64,000 bases of DNA from Elusimicrobiota bacterium. Its GTDB lineage: Bacteria; Elusimicrobiota; Elusimicrobia; UBA1565; UBA9628. Each line of letters opens with the position of its first letter. The stretch's first letter is position 1. Location of the stretch: NCBI GenBank assembly GCA_027452025.1, contig DAIDHI010000105.1:1-64000 (forward strand). Direction: 5' to 3'. The position numbers and the translations under genes are program-made. Below the pieces are notes generated by a model. That model did no database searches, was not told the origin of the DNA, and worked only from the letters and a program-made list of their open reading frames with translations. This document shows positions 14,215 to 23,005 of the stretch, piece by piece.

Positions 14215-16293
14215 TCAGTCGCTGAGAGGAAGGGGCTGCATGAAGCGCCGGTTGAGCTCGGCGTAGCGCCGCAACTCGGGCTTCTGGAACACGGCGGCGT
14301 TGAGGAGGTAGCGGCGAGCCACGGACGCCGCCCCTTTGCCGGAACCGTTGATCGTGGAGAGAAAGTCGGCCGCGACGGAGGTCGGGTCCACCAGGCTCAA
14401 GATCAGCTTCATCGCGTCGTCGTAGCTCAGGCGGCTGCTGGCCTGTCCCGAGATTAGGCGCACGAGGGCCGAGGTCCGCGCCTGGGCCGTCGCCGCCTCC
14501 TTGATCTTCTCGAAATCGCGCACCACGGCCTCGGCGCGAGCCTCCAGGAACTGGGCGGCGGAGACGTCGGAGGGATTAGACACCGTCTGCCCGGAGATGA
14601 CCTCTTGCATGAGCTCCCGGCTGTGACCGGCCAGGGACTGCGCGAAAGCCTCGAGGATTCGGGCCGGAGACGCCGCGACCAGCTCCTCGATCGCCTTCTT
14701 TCCGAGCACGACCGTCAGCGTGGCCTCCCCGGTGAAGCCCTTTTTCTCGGTCCCGGCGGGAAGCTCCACGGGAGGCGGAACGACGACGGGCCGCATCACA
14801 TCGGCCGTTTCCCGGGTCATCTTTAGGGCCTTGCGGCGGCTGGCGCGGAGATAGCCCTCCTGCCGGACATAGACGACCATCGGTTCTCCGTCGGCGCCGC
14901 CCGCCTTCACGACCGAGACCCCCGTGACGCTGCGCTGCACCTGCACGCGCTTCAGGTTGCCGTCCATGCCAGGAAAGTCGATCATCCCGCGCGAGTAGCC
15001 GACCGAGGCCGAGCGCAGGTCCAGCTCGCCCTGCGCCGGGTCGCGCGTGACGAAGCGGTCCTCGGAGCGCGATTTCGTGTGGTCGTAGTTGAGGAACATG
15101 GGCAGGCGGATATGCACGTAGCGCAACGTGCTTTTCTGGCGGTCGGCGCCGGCGAAGCTCGCGGAGGCTCCCATGGCGGCGCCGTTGGCGTCGGAAAGGC
15201 CGTCCAAGAAAGCGCGGATGCCGGCGTCGCGTCCGCCCAGCGGCAGGTCCTTGCGCAGCGCCGCCGGAGAAATCGCCGCGAGGTCTCCGTGCAGCGCGCG
15301 CTGCAGGCCCTCCATTTGGGCCTGATCGTTGGGATTGAGCAGATATTCCAAAACAACCTGGTCGGAGGTCGAGTCGGCGCTCGACGCCTCGAAGACGGCG
15401 GAAAGATACGTGTTGAGCGCGTCGGCCGCCGCCACCACGCCGACGTCGGCCACGGGCTTGCTCAGGGCGCGGGCCATGGCCTTTTCCACGTCCGGCTTGC
15501 CGGCGTTGATCGCCGGCAGGGGCGAGCCGATGATCTGCCCGTCCAAGGTCCGCGCCTGGATGCGGTCGATGCGCACCCGGAAGCGCAGGACGTCGGGGCT
15601 CATGCGATAGAGGGTGGCCATGCCGCCGCGCTGCTTGGAATATGTCAGCGACAGGATGAAGGCGCCGCTCAGAGCCGGCGAGCTGGGATAAAAGCCGGCC
15701 TGGGGTCCGATGCCGATCTGAAAGGACGCCGGGATCTTCCAAAGCTCGCCCACCTCCATCTTGGAGATGCGCTTGGCGCTCAGCGGAAAGGCGGTCTTGA
15801 AGCTGGTGACCTTGACGAGCTTGCCGAGTTGCTGGCAGGAATTGTCGTTTTGCAGCGGGCGAATGACGAGCGACTGGCCCTGGAACTCGCTGCTGAAGAA
15901 CATGGTCAGAGGCGCCGGGCCGGTCGTGTGCAAGAGCTTGCGCGAGTAGCCCATCGACAGGTCGATGTTGAGGCTGTCGATGAGGGCCAGCTGGCCGGAA
16001 GGATAACGGTAAAATTGGCGGCTGGCGCTGTTGGTGCCTCCGACGAGGAAGCCGTTTTCCCCCTGCTGCCGGCTCTGGCCCAAGCCGTTGTTGTCGCGGT
16101 AGCCGGCCTCGAAGGGGATCTTGTCGCAGATCTGGTGGAAGCCGCGGTTTTGCAGCTGGTCGTTGAAGCCGAGGACGGCGACGGCTTCCGGGCTGTCGTC
16201 GGCGAAGGCTCCCGAGGGATCGGCCGGCGTCCACGGCGTCTGAGTCGCCGCGGCGGCCAAAGACGCTATAAGGGGAAGCGCCGTCAAGATCAT
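14215..16293 (-). CDS. Large secreted protein of unknown function
   Basis: Signal-peptide-like N-terminus MILTALPLIASLAAAATQT; no family recognised. Confidence 0.75.
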   Translation of the reverse strand: MILTALPLIASLAAAATQTPWTPADPSGAFADDSPEAVAVLGFNDQLQNRGFHQICDKIPFEAGYRDNNGLGQSRQQGENGFLVGGTNSASRQFYRYPSGQLALIDSLNIDLSMGYSRKLLHTTGPAPLTMFFSSEFQGQSLVIRPLQNDNSCQQLGKLVKVTSFKTAFPLSAKRISKMEVGELWKIPASFQIGIGPQAGFYPSSPALSGAFILSLTYSKQRGGMATLYRMSPDVLRFRVRIDRIQARTLDGQIIGSPLPAINAGKPDVEKAMARALSKPVADVGVVAAADALNTYLSAVFEASSADSTSDQVVLEYLLNPNDQAQMEGLQRALHGDLAAISPAALRKDLPLGGRDAGIRAFLDGLSDANGAAMGASASFAGADRQKSTLRYVHIRLPMFLNYDHTKSRSEDRFVTRDPAQGELDLRSASVGYSRGMIDFPGMDGNLKRVQVQRSVTGVSVVKAGGADGEPMVVYVRQEGYLRASRRKALKMTRETADVMRPVVVPPPVELPAGTEKKGFTGEATLTVVLGKKAIEELVAASPARILEAFAQSLAGHSRELMQEVISGQTVSNPSDVSAAQFLEARAEAVVRDFEKIKEAATAQARTSALVRLISGQASSRLSYDDAMKLILSLVDPTSVAADFLSTINGSGKGAASVARRYLLNAAVFQKPELRRYAELNRRFMQPLPLSD

Positions 16294-16299
16294 GGGGTT

Positions 16300-16305
16300 A
16301 TTCTA
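16300..16305 (-). promoter_or_regulatory. -10 TAGAAT, 6 nt before ATG 16293
   Basis: Read directly; no SD. Confidence 0.55.
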
Positions 16306-16376
16306 GCCTGCGCGCTGGAAGTCCGCCTGGGCCATTAGGGGCCCGCCCGGCGGTCCAATGGACCCGGAAGGTCCGG

Positions 16377-18041
16377 TCAGCGGATGACGGCGAGGCGGCC
16401 CATGGTGTGGCCGGCCGAGGTGGAGACCTCGAAAATGTAGGTGCCCGAGGCGACGTAATTGCCGTCGCTGTTCTTGCCGTCCCAGGTCTGGCCCGAGAGC
16501 TGGCGCACGAACTCCCCCGCCGTGTTGTAGATCTTGATCGAGGGCGAGGAGCCCTGCAGCGACGCGGGGATGGTGATCGTCACGTCGCCCTGCTGGGAAA
16601 CGTGGAAGGGATTGGGGAAAGCGATCGCTTTCTGGTCGCCGGTGAAAGTGGCGAGCGTTCCGTCGATCAAGAGGCGCAGCGTCCTGAAACCGTCCGCCCG
16701 GCCCGCCCCCTGCATGGTCGAGGAGGCCCCGACGCTCTGAGCGCCGCCGCGAATATCCGTCTCGATTTGAGCCGGCGTGGTCGCCTGCTTGGCCGAGAGG
16801 ATCAGCGCCATCAGACCGGCGACGTGGGGAGTCGAAAAGGACGTCCCCGTGGCGCCGCTGGTGTAGTTGCCGTTGATCGTCGTCGTTTCGACGTTTTCGC
16901 CGGGCGCGACGACGCCGTGGTTGGCGAGCTCCGGCCCCCCGTTGGAAAACCACGAGATGCCGTCGCTGCCGTTGACGGAGCCGACGGGCATGATGCCGAC
17001 CGGGCTCGTTCCTTGGCCGGCGCAGTTGGCGGGCTCGTCGATCCCCGTCGGCGCGGGGTTATTCATCCCCGTCGTCGCGCCTTCGTTGCCGGCGGCGATG
17101 GCGAACGGAATGCCCGCCGCCACGGCGTTGTCGATGTCGGTTTGCAGAATCCCGGCGCCCAAGGTGCCGTCGCCGCTCGAGCAGACGGCGCCGGCCGCTC
17201 CCAGGCTCATGCTCACCACGACGTGCCCGGCCGCCCCGCTGTTTTGGAGCGTATTCTTCGCGTAATTGATGGCCTTGTCCACGGTGACGTCGTCGGTGAC
17301 GCAGCTATGGCCGGCCGCGTCCGAGCAGTCGGAGTTGCAGTCGGCGCTGTTGAAGACCCGAAGAGAGATCAGCTGCGCGCCCCAGGACATCCCCGCGATG
17401 CCCGTGCCGTTGTTGGCGGCGGCGCCGGCGATGCCGGAGGTTTCCGTGCCGTGCTCGCAAGCGGCGACGGGCAGCGAGTCCTGATGCTGCTGCCCGCTGT
17501 TGTCGGGGTCGAAGAACTGGCTGGCGATCGAAGGAGTGGAGACGTCGATGAGCTTGGGATGCAGGTCCGGGTGCGTGCCCTCGATGCCGGTGTCGATGAT
17601 GGCGATCGTGACCTTGCTCGTGCTTCCCGTCTCGTAATCCCACGCCGCCGGCATATCCATTTGGCCGAAAGACGTCTGCAGAGGAAACGACGGATCGTCG
17701 GGGACCTTCACGGGCCGATAGGCGTGGTCGGGAGCGACGCTGAGCACTCCATGGAGGGACGACAGCATTCGGATTCCGGTATCCACGGGCATCCCCGACG
17801 ACAGCCGCACCAGCGTCCACCCCGACGGCAGCTGCTCCCCGATCGCGGCCCCGGACTGGCCGACGATAGACGCCTCGTCCGGCAAGGTCGTCCCCGACGA
17901 GAAGCGCACCAGCAGCTGTCCGGAAACGACCTCGATCGAGCCCCCCAAACCTTTCGGCGACACGGCGCGGATCTTCTCCGTCTTGAGCGCGCTCGCGGGG
18001 GCAGCCAGCAGCAGCGCCGCGATTACGGCCGCGCCGCGCAT
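16377..18041 (-). CDS. Secreted S8 subtilase with C-terminal FlgD-Ig/T9SS-like sorting domain
   Basis: Triad IIDTGIEGTHPDL / CEHGTETSGIAG / GTSFSTPHVAGLMAL; C-term FPNPF...IKIYNTAGEFVRQLSGQTWDGKNSDGNYVASGTYIFEV. Confidence 0.92.
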   Translation of the reverse strand: MRGAAVIAALLLAAPASALKTEKIRAVSPKGLGGSIEVVSGQLLVRFSSGTTLPDEASIVGQSGAAIGEQLPSGWTLVRLSSGMPVDTGIRMLSSLHGVLSVAPDHAYRPVKVPDDPSFPLQTSFGQMDMPAAWDYETGSTSKVTIAIIDTGIEGTHPDLHPKLIDVSTPSIASQFFDPDNSGQQHQDSLPVAACEHGTETSGIAGAAANNGTGIAGMSWGAQLISLRVFNSADCNSDCSDAAGHSCVTDDVTVDKAINYAKNTLQNSGAAGHVVVSMSLGAAGAVCSSGDGTLGAGILQTDIDNAVAAGIPFAIAAGNEGATTGMNNPAPTGIDEPANCAGQGTSPVGIMPVGSVNGSDGISWFSNGGPELANHGVVAPGENVETTTINGNYTSGATGTSFSTPHVAGLMALILSAKQATTPAQIETDIRGGAQSVGASSTMQGAGRADGFRTLRLLIDGTLATFTGDQKAIAFPNPFHVSQQGDVTITIPASLQGSSPSIKIYNTAGEFVRQLSGQTWDGKNSDGNYVASGTYIFEVSTSAGHTMGRLAVIR

Positions 18042-18721
18042 GCCTCGTTTTCCTTGCGGATGATGCCGATCAGATCGTAGATGTCGCCCAGCTCGAACTC
18101 CGCGCCCGACTCCTTCGTGTCGAAGGTGTCGCCGTATTTGGCCCAGGCCGTGCGCAGGCCGACGTTCTTGGCGCCGACCATGTCGCGCTCGGCCCAGTCG
18201 CCGACCATGACGGTCTCCCCGGGCTTGGTGCCGAGCAGCTGAACGGCTTTCAGGAAGCCCTGCGGCGCGGGCTTCTTGGCGCCGGCGTCCTCGGCCGTGA
18301 CGACGTGGTCGAAGGAGTGGTGCAGGCCCAGGCCCACGATGCGCAGCCAGACCTCCAGGCGCGGCGCGTCGCTGACGACGGCCCGGCCGATGCCCATCTT
18401 CATGAGCTCGGCCAGCGTCAGGCCCACGTGCGGGTAGAGCGCCATCGTGCCGGCCTTGGCGCGGCGGTAGCCGACGATCGCCGCCGCCAGGATCTTGGGC
18501 TCGATGCGCCCGTATTCCTTCATGAGGACCTTGTCGAAGATCTTCTGGTCCTCGACGCCGTCCTTCCAATAGATCTCGAAGATCTTCTCGACCATGCTGG
18601 CCTTCTCAACCTTGAGCCCGGCGTCGATCATGCCCTCGACGGCCGAGTCCACGGAGGCCCGCTTCATCTTCATGAAGTCGGTGAGGGTGTTGTCGATGTC
18701 GAAGATGACGGCTTTGATCAT
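18023..18721 (-). CDS. HAD-superfamily hydrolase
   Basis: VIFDIDNTLTDF; AVVSDAPR; GAKKPAPQGF; VMVGDWAERDMVGAKNVGL. Confidence 0.9.
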   Translation of the reverse strand: MIKAVIFDIDNTLTDFMKMKRASVDSAVEGMIDAGLKVEKASMVEKIFEIYWKDGVEDQKIFDKVLMKEYGRIEPKILAAAIVGYRRAKAGTMALYPHVGLTLAELMKMGIGRAVVSDAPRLEVWLRIVGLGLHHSFDHVVTAEDAGAKKPAPQGFLKAVQLLGTKPGETVMVGDWAERDMVGAKNVGLRTAWAKYGDTFDTKESGAEFELGDIYDLIGIIRKENEACAARP

Positions 18722-19080
18722 GAGGGCAGGAGGTTGCGCACGATCGTGCGCAGCTGCTCGGCCTCGAAGGGCTTGAGGAGAAAGGCGGCCGCGCCCGCGT
18801 CGATGGCGCGCTGGCGCGTCTGCGGGTCGCTCATGCTGGTGCAGAGGATGAAGGGCACGCGCTCGGTCAGGCCCTCGCGCTTGGCCTGGGCGACGAACTC
18901 GAGGCCGGACATGCCGAGCAGGTTGATGTCGGAGATGATCAAGTCGAAGGGCTTGCCTTGGAGCGCGCTCTGCGCCTCTTCCATGCTCGCGCAGGCCGTG
19001 ATCTCGAAGTCCTTGAGCAGAAGGGCCATGAGCTCTTGGTAGCCGGCGTCGTCTTCGACGACCAGGACCCGTCGGCTCAC
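18718..19080 (-). CDS. Response regulator receiver domain protein
   Basis: VLVVEDDAGYQELMALLL; DLIISDINLLGMSGLEF; KPF. Confidence 0.9.
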   Translation of the reverse strand: MSRRVLVVEDDAGYQELMALLLKDFEITACASMEEAQSALQGKPFDLIISDINLLGMSGLEFVAQAKREGLTERVPFILCTSMSDPQTRQRAIDAGAAAFLLKPFEAEQLRTIVRNLLPS

Positions 19081-19085
19081 CGGGC

Positions 19086-19655
19086 TCAGCGCTCCTGTTT
19101 GACGCGCTCGATGTATTTGCCGGTGCGGGTGTCGACGCGGATGAACTCGCCCTGGTTGACGAACAGAGGAACAGAAATCTCCAACCCCGTGGACAGCACG
19201 GCCTTCTTGTTCATGTTGGACACGGAGTCGCCCTTGACGCCGGGCTCGGCCGACGCGATCTCGAGGACGACATTCGGCGGAAGCTCGATGTTCGTGAGCT
19301 TCTCGTCCACGTAGACGCCCAGGACCATCATGTTGTCCTGCAGGAACCTGGACTGCGCGCCGAGCTTCTCCTTCGGAAAGGAGACCTGTTCGTAGGTCTC
19401 GTTGTCCATGAAAACCGCCATGACGCCCTCGTCGTAGCTGTAGTTGAGCTCGCGCTTGGTGACCGGGACGTCGCGAAACTTTTCCTGCGTGGCAAAGGAG
19501 CGCTCGACCACGCTGCCGGTGGACAGGGAGCGCAGCGTGGTGCGCATCGAGGACTTGGACTGGGACATGCGGTGCATCTGGTAGTCGAGGACCTGCCAGA
19601 TCTGGCCGTCGTATTCGAAAACGGTGCCGGTCTTGAGTTCGGACGCGCTGATCAT
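19086..19655 (-). CDS. efp: Elongation factor P (atypical domain I tip loop)
   Basis: MISASELKTGTVFEYDGQIWQVLDY...GDSVSNMNKKAVLSTGLEISVPLFVNQGEFIRVDTRTGKYIER; AAGGAG SD upstream. Confidence 0.93.
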   Translation of the reverse strand: MISASELKTGTVFEYDGQIWQVLDYQMHRMSQSKSSMRTTLRSLSTGSVVERSFATQEKFRDVPVTKRELNYSYDEGVMAVFMDNETYEQVSFPKEKLGAQSRFLQDNMMVLGVYVDEKLTNIELPPNVVLEIASAEPGVKGDSVSNMNKKAVLSTGLEISVPLFVNQGEFIRVDTRTGKYIERVKQER

Positions 19656-19700
19656 GACTATCTCCTTAATCAGTATCAAAAAGGACTGCGACAGCAATGA

Positions 19701-19706
19701 TACAAT
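19701..19706 (+). promoter_or_regulatory. Extended -10 TGaTACAAT, 8 nt before ATG 19715
   Basis: Read directly; no SD. Confidence 0.55.
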
Positions 19707-19714
19707 ATTGCCCC

Positions 19715-20716
19715 ATGACTCGTTTAGCCCTCGGCAACGTCGGCGACGTCACGGCGATCCTCATCGGCCGGGTCGGAGACCTCATCGTGTCCACGCCGAT
19801 GCTGCGGGCGCTCAACCGGCATTGGCCGGGCGCTCGCATCCGGCTCGTCGTGCAGAGCGCCTGCGAGGACGCCGCCTCCCTCATCCCCTTCGTCGACGAC
19901 GTGAAGGTCCTGGGGCGCTGGCACAAGGCGGCCTCGCACATCCAGCTCGCCGCCGCGCTCGCGTCCGGGCCCTGCGACCTGCTCGTAGACCTGAACCCCT
20001 CGTTTTCGCGCACCTCCGCGGCGCTGGCCGCCCTCGTGCGCGCGCCGGTCAAGGCGGGCTTTCGAAAAGACCGGCTCGACTCGGTGTTCACCCATCAAGT
20101 CGAGGCGCCGGGCGAGCGCGAGCACATGCTCGAGCGCTACGCCCGCCTGTGCGCGCTGCTGGGCGCGCCCTACGAGCCGCTCATGGAGCTGAGGCTCAAC
20201 CCGGCCGACGAGGCCCGCGCCGAGCGGCACCTCTCCACTCTGGGGCTGCCCGACGGGCCCCGGGTGCTCGTGCATCCGGGCAATTTCAAGAAGTTCGACA
20301 ACCGCTGGCCCGAGGAGAAATTCGTGTCCCTCGTCGACCGCCTTCAGGAGGCCCGGCCCGACCTCCAGACGCTTTTCTTGTCCGGCCCCGGCGAGAAAGA
20401 GCGCGTCGACGCGATCAACGCCGCGCTCAAGAAGCCCTCGCGCGTGCTGCCGGCGATGCCCTTGGGCGTCATCGGCGCCCTGATGCGCCGCGTCGACCTG
20501 TGCCTGCTCAACGTCACCGGCACCACCCACTTGGCCGCGGCCCTGGACGTGCCCACCTTCTGTTTCTACGCGGGCTACACCGACGCCGTCTGGCGCCCGC
20601 GCGGCGCGCGGCATGGCGGCGTGGTCTCGCCTTCGTGGACGTCCTGCCGCGAGATCTCAGTCGACGAGGCCTGGTCGGCGCTGCAGCCCGCCTTGCCCGC
20701 GGCCAAGCGCGCTTAA
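19715..20716 (+). CDS. Glycosyltransferase family 9 (heptosyltransferase-like)
   Basis: AILIGRVGDLIVSTPMLRALNRHWPGARI; VLVHPGNFKKFDNRWPEEKF; NVTGTTHLAAALDVPTFCFY. Confidence 0.88.
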   Translation: MTRLALGNVGDVTAILIGRVGDLIVSTPMLRALNRHWPGARIRLVVQSACEDAASLIPFVDDVKVLGRWHKAASHIQLAAALASGPCDLLVDLNPSFSRTSAALAALVRAPVKAGFRKDRLDSVFTHQVEAPGEREHMLERYARLCALLGAPYEPLMELRLNPADEARAERHLSTLGLPDGPRVLVHPGNFKKFDNRWPEEKFVSLVDRLQEARPDLQTLFLSGPGEKERVDAINAALKKPSRVLPAMPLGVIGALMRRVDLCLLNVTGTTHLAAALDVPTFCFYAGYTDAVWRPRGARHGGVVSPSWTSCREISVDEAWSALQPALPAAKRA

Positions 20717-20809
20717 TCTCCCGTATCGCCCTCGAGCGGTCTCGCGCGCCGTCGTTTTTTAGTAGTCCATCTATTGCCGTTTGCCATAGCATTTTTCCCA
20801 TATTCCTGC

Positions 20810-20815
20810 TAGAAT
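20810..20815 (+). promoter_or_regulatory. Extended -10 TGcTAGAAT, 7 nt before ATG 20823
   Basis: Read directly; no SD. Confidence 0.6.
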
Positions 20816-20822
20816 TAGCGCC

Positions 20823-21641
20823 ATGGTCCTCGCGCCCGCCGCGTTGCTGGCCGCCGCCGCGCTCGCCGCGCCGGGCCCCAAGGCGGCCGGGCCCATGTTC
20901 CCGCCGGTGGCGGAGATACTGGGCGAAAGGACGGTCGTGCCGCTGCCCGGCTACGCCTCCAAGGCCCCCATGGATTTCGAGTCCCTGGTCAGCCGCCTTC
21001 ACTCGGGCGACCCGGCGATGCGCAAGCAGGCCGTCCAGGCTCTGGGCGCGCCGCAGAACATTCGGGCCGTGCCGTATTTGGGCGCCGTCGTCTTGCAGCT
21101 CAACGAGACGCTCGACATCCGCGTGGCGGCGGCGATGGCCTTGGGGCGCATCCGCAACTGGCGCTCGGCGATCTTCCTGCGCCAGTCGCTGCGCGACTCC
21201 TCGCGGGAAGTGCGCTTCGCCTCCGCGCTGGCGCTGGGGCAGTGCAAGAGCCGCGACGAAGTCCGGCTGCTCGGCGGCGCGCTCCTGCGCGATCCCGATT
21301 GGTGGGTGCGCTTCGCCGCGGCCGTGGCCCTCGGCGACGACCGCGATCCCAAGGCCGTCGCGGCGCTGGCCCGGGCCGCCGACGGCGACCGCGAGTGGCA
21401 GGTGCGCATGCAGGCGGTGAGGTCTTTGGGCCAGATCGGCTCCCGCCAGGCCGTGCACGCATTGGCGCGGCCGCTGCGCGATCCCGACGAGAGCGTCCGC
21501 GCCGCGACGGCGATGACCCTCGGCGACGTCGGCGGCGTCGACGCGGTGAGCCTTCTGGCCGAGGCCTTGCACGCGGAAACCCGCGATTTTCCCCGAAGCG
21601 TCATGCAAGGAGCCCTGCGCAAGCTCCTGGCTAGGCCTTAG
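20823..21641 (+). CDS. HEAT-repeat protein, secreted
   Basis: Repeats of the type DPAMRKQAVQALGA, REVRFASALALGQ, WWVRFAAAVALGD, ESVRAATAMTLGD. Confidence 0.85.
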   Translation: MVLAPAALLAAAALAAPGPKAAGPMFPPVAEILGERTVVPLPGYASKAPMDFESLVSRLHSGDPAMRKQAVQALGAPQNIRAVPYLGAVVLQLNETLDIRVAAAMALGRIRNWRSAIFLRQSLRDSSREVRFASALALGQCKSRDEVRLLGGALLRDPDWWVRFAAAVALGDDRDPKAVAALARAADGDREWQVRMQAVRSLGQIGSRQAVHALARPLRDPDESVRAATAMTLGDVGGVDAVSLLAEALHAETRDFPRSVMQGALRKLLARP

Positions 21642-21682
21642 GGCCGAACGGCCCTCCCCCGGCAGGGCCGTTGGGCCCTGCC
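21640..21682. repeat. Two adjacent GC-rich hairpins
   Basis: AGGGCCG-AA-CGGCCCT (21640-21655) and GGCAGGGCC-GTTG-GGCCCTGCC (21661-21682). Confidence 0.75.
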
Positions 21683-21701
21683 GCGCCGCGCCGAGGGGCG
21701 C

Positions 21702-21707
21702 TACAAT
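21702..21707 (+). promoter_or_regulatory. -10 TACAAT, 6 nt before ATG 21714
   Basis: Read directly; no SD. Confidence 0.55.
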
Positions 21708-21713
21708 GCCGCT

Positions 21714-22883
21714 ATGAGGCCGGAAAGCCGCTGCTCGCTGCTCATCGTCGAGGACGATCCGGAGTTCCAACGGATGGCTCAGTCGGCGCTCGCCTCGGCG
21801 GGCTACGCCGCGGCCTTTTCGGCGACGGCGGCCCAGGCGCAGGCGGAGCTCTCCGGCCGCCGCTTTCCGCTCGTGCTCGCCGGCCTGCGCCTGCCAGACG
21901 GCGACGGCCTCGAAGTCCTCGCTCAGTGCCGCAAGGCCGATCCTCTGGCGGTGGGCGTGGTGATCACCGGGCCGGCGGCGGCGCATCGCGCGCTGGAGGC
22001 GCTGCGCGGCGGCGCCTACGACTATCTGATGAAGCCCTGCGGAGCGGACTCGCTGTTGTCCTGCGTGCGCCGGGGCCTGGAGCATCACCGCCTGCGCGGC
22101 GCGCTCGTGCAGAAGGCGGCCCAGGTCGAAACCCTCGAAAAACAGCTGGCGATGAAAACCAGCTTCATCCAGAACGTCACCCACGAGCTCAAGAATCCCC
22201 TCTCCGTCATCTACGGCTATTCCGCCTTTCTTCTCAAGCAGCGCCACGAGTGCAAGCCCGAGGACCTGGACCGCAGCCTGCGCGCCCTGCACAATAACGC
22301 CGAACGTCTCAGCCATCTGCTCGAGGAGATGCTGGAGTCCTCGCGGCTTTCCAGCCAAAAGCTGGAGCTTTCGCGCCAGCCCGTGCCCGCCGCGCAGCTG
22401 GCCTTCGAGGCCGTCGAGGGCTTCAAGATCGTGGCCCAGAAGAAGGAGATCGTCCTGCGCTTAGGCCCCGTGCCCCAGGACCCGGTCCACGTCGACGCCA
22501 AGCGCGTCCACCAGATCTTCGCCAACCTCCTCTCCAATGCCCTCAAATTCACGCCCAAAGGCGGCTTTGTCGTGGTCGCCGGGCGCAAGGAGGACGGCTT
22601 CGTGCGCTTCTGGGTGCAGGACACCGGCTGCGGCGTCGCCGCGCAGGACCTGCCCCGCCTCTTCGAGCGCTTCTACCAAGTCTCGGCCACGAAAGCCCAT
22701 CACGCGGGCCTGGGCCTGGGCCTGGACATCTCCAAGGGGCTCGTCGAGCTGCACGGCGGGCGCATTTGGGCCGAGAGCGTCCCCGGCGAGGGCTCGACGT
22801 TCTTCTTCACGCTTCCCCTCGATCTGCACGCGCGCCGCGAGCGCGCCCCCGAAGCTCCCCGCCGCGCCGTCTCTCCCGACTGA
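21714..22883 (+). CDS. Response regulator receiver-histidine kinase hybrid
   Basis: LLIVEDDPEFQRMAQ...; NVTHELKNPLSVIYGY; FANLLSNALKFTPKGG; GLGLGLDISKGLVELHGG. Confidence 0.92.
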   Translation: MRPESRCSLLIVEDDPEFQRMAQSALASAGYAAAFSATAAQAQAELSGRRFPLVLAGLRLPDGDGLEVLAQCRKADPLAVGVVITGPAAAHRALEALRGGAYDYLMKPCGADSLLSCVRRGLEHHRLRGALVQKAAQVETLEKQLAMKTSFIQNVTHELKNPLSVIYGYSAFLLKQRHECKPEDLDRSLRALHNNAERLSHLLEEMLESSRLSSQKLELSRQPVPAAQLAFEAVEGFKIVAQKKEIVLRLGPVPQDPVHVDAKRVHQIFANLLSNALKFTPKGGFVVVAGRKEDGFVRFWVQDTGCGVAAQDLPRLFERFYQVSATKAHHAGLGLGLDISKGLVELHGGRIWAESVPGEGSTFFFTLPLDLHARRERAPEAPRRAVSPD

Positions 22884-22909
22884 TCCCCCGGCGCCGCCGT
22901 TACGGCGTT

Positions 22910-22986
22910 ACGGTGCCTGGCTTTGACTTATTTAACTTTTGGGCCTGAATGGCCCAAAAGTTAAATAAGTCAAAGCCAGGCACCGT
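22910..22986. repeat. 77-bp inverted repeat, 36-bp perfect arms, 5-nt loop (family copy 3, diverged)
   Basis: ACGGTGCCTGGCTTTGACTTATTTAACTTTTGGGCC-TGAAT-GGCCCAAAAGTTAAATAAGTCAAAGCCAGGCACCGT. Confidence 0.98.
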
Positions 22987-22992
22987 TAGTTG

Positions 22993-22998
22993 TAGAAT
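22993..22998 (+). promoter_or_regulatory. -10 TAGAAT, 7 nt before ATG 23006, adjacent to repeat copy 3
   Basis: Read directly; no SD. Confidence 0.55.
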
Positions 22999-23005
22999 GG
23001 GCGCC

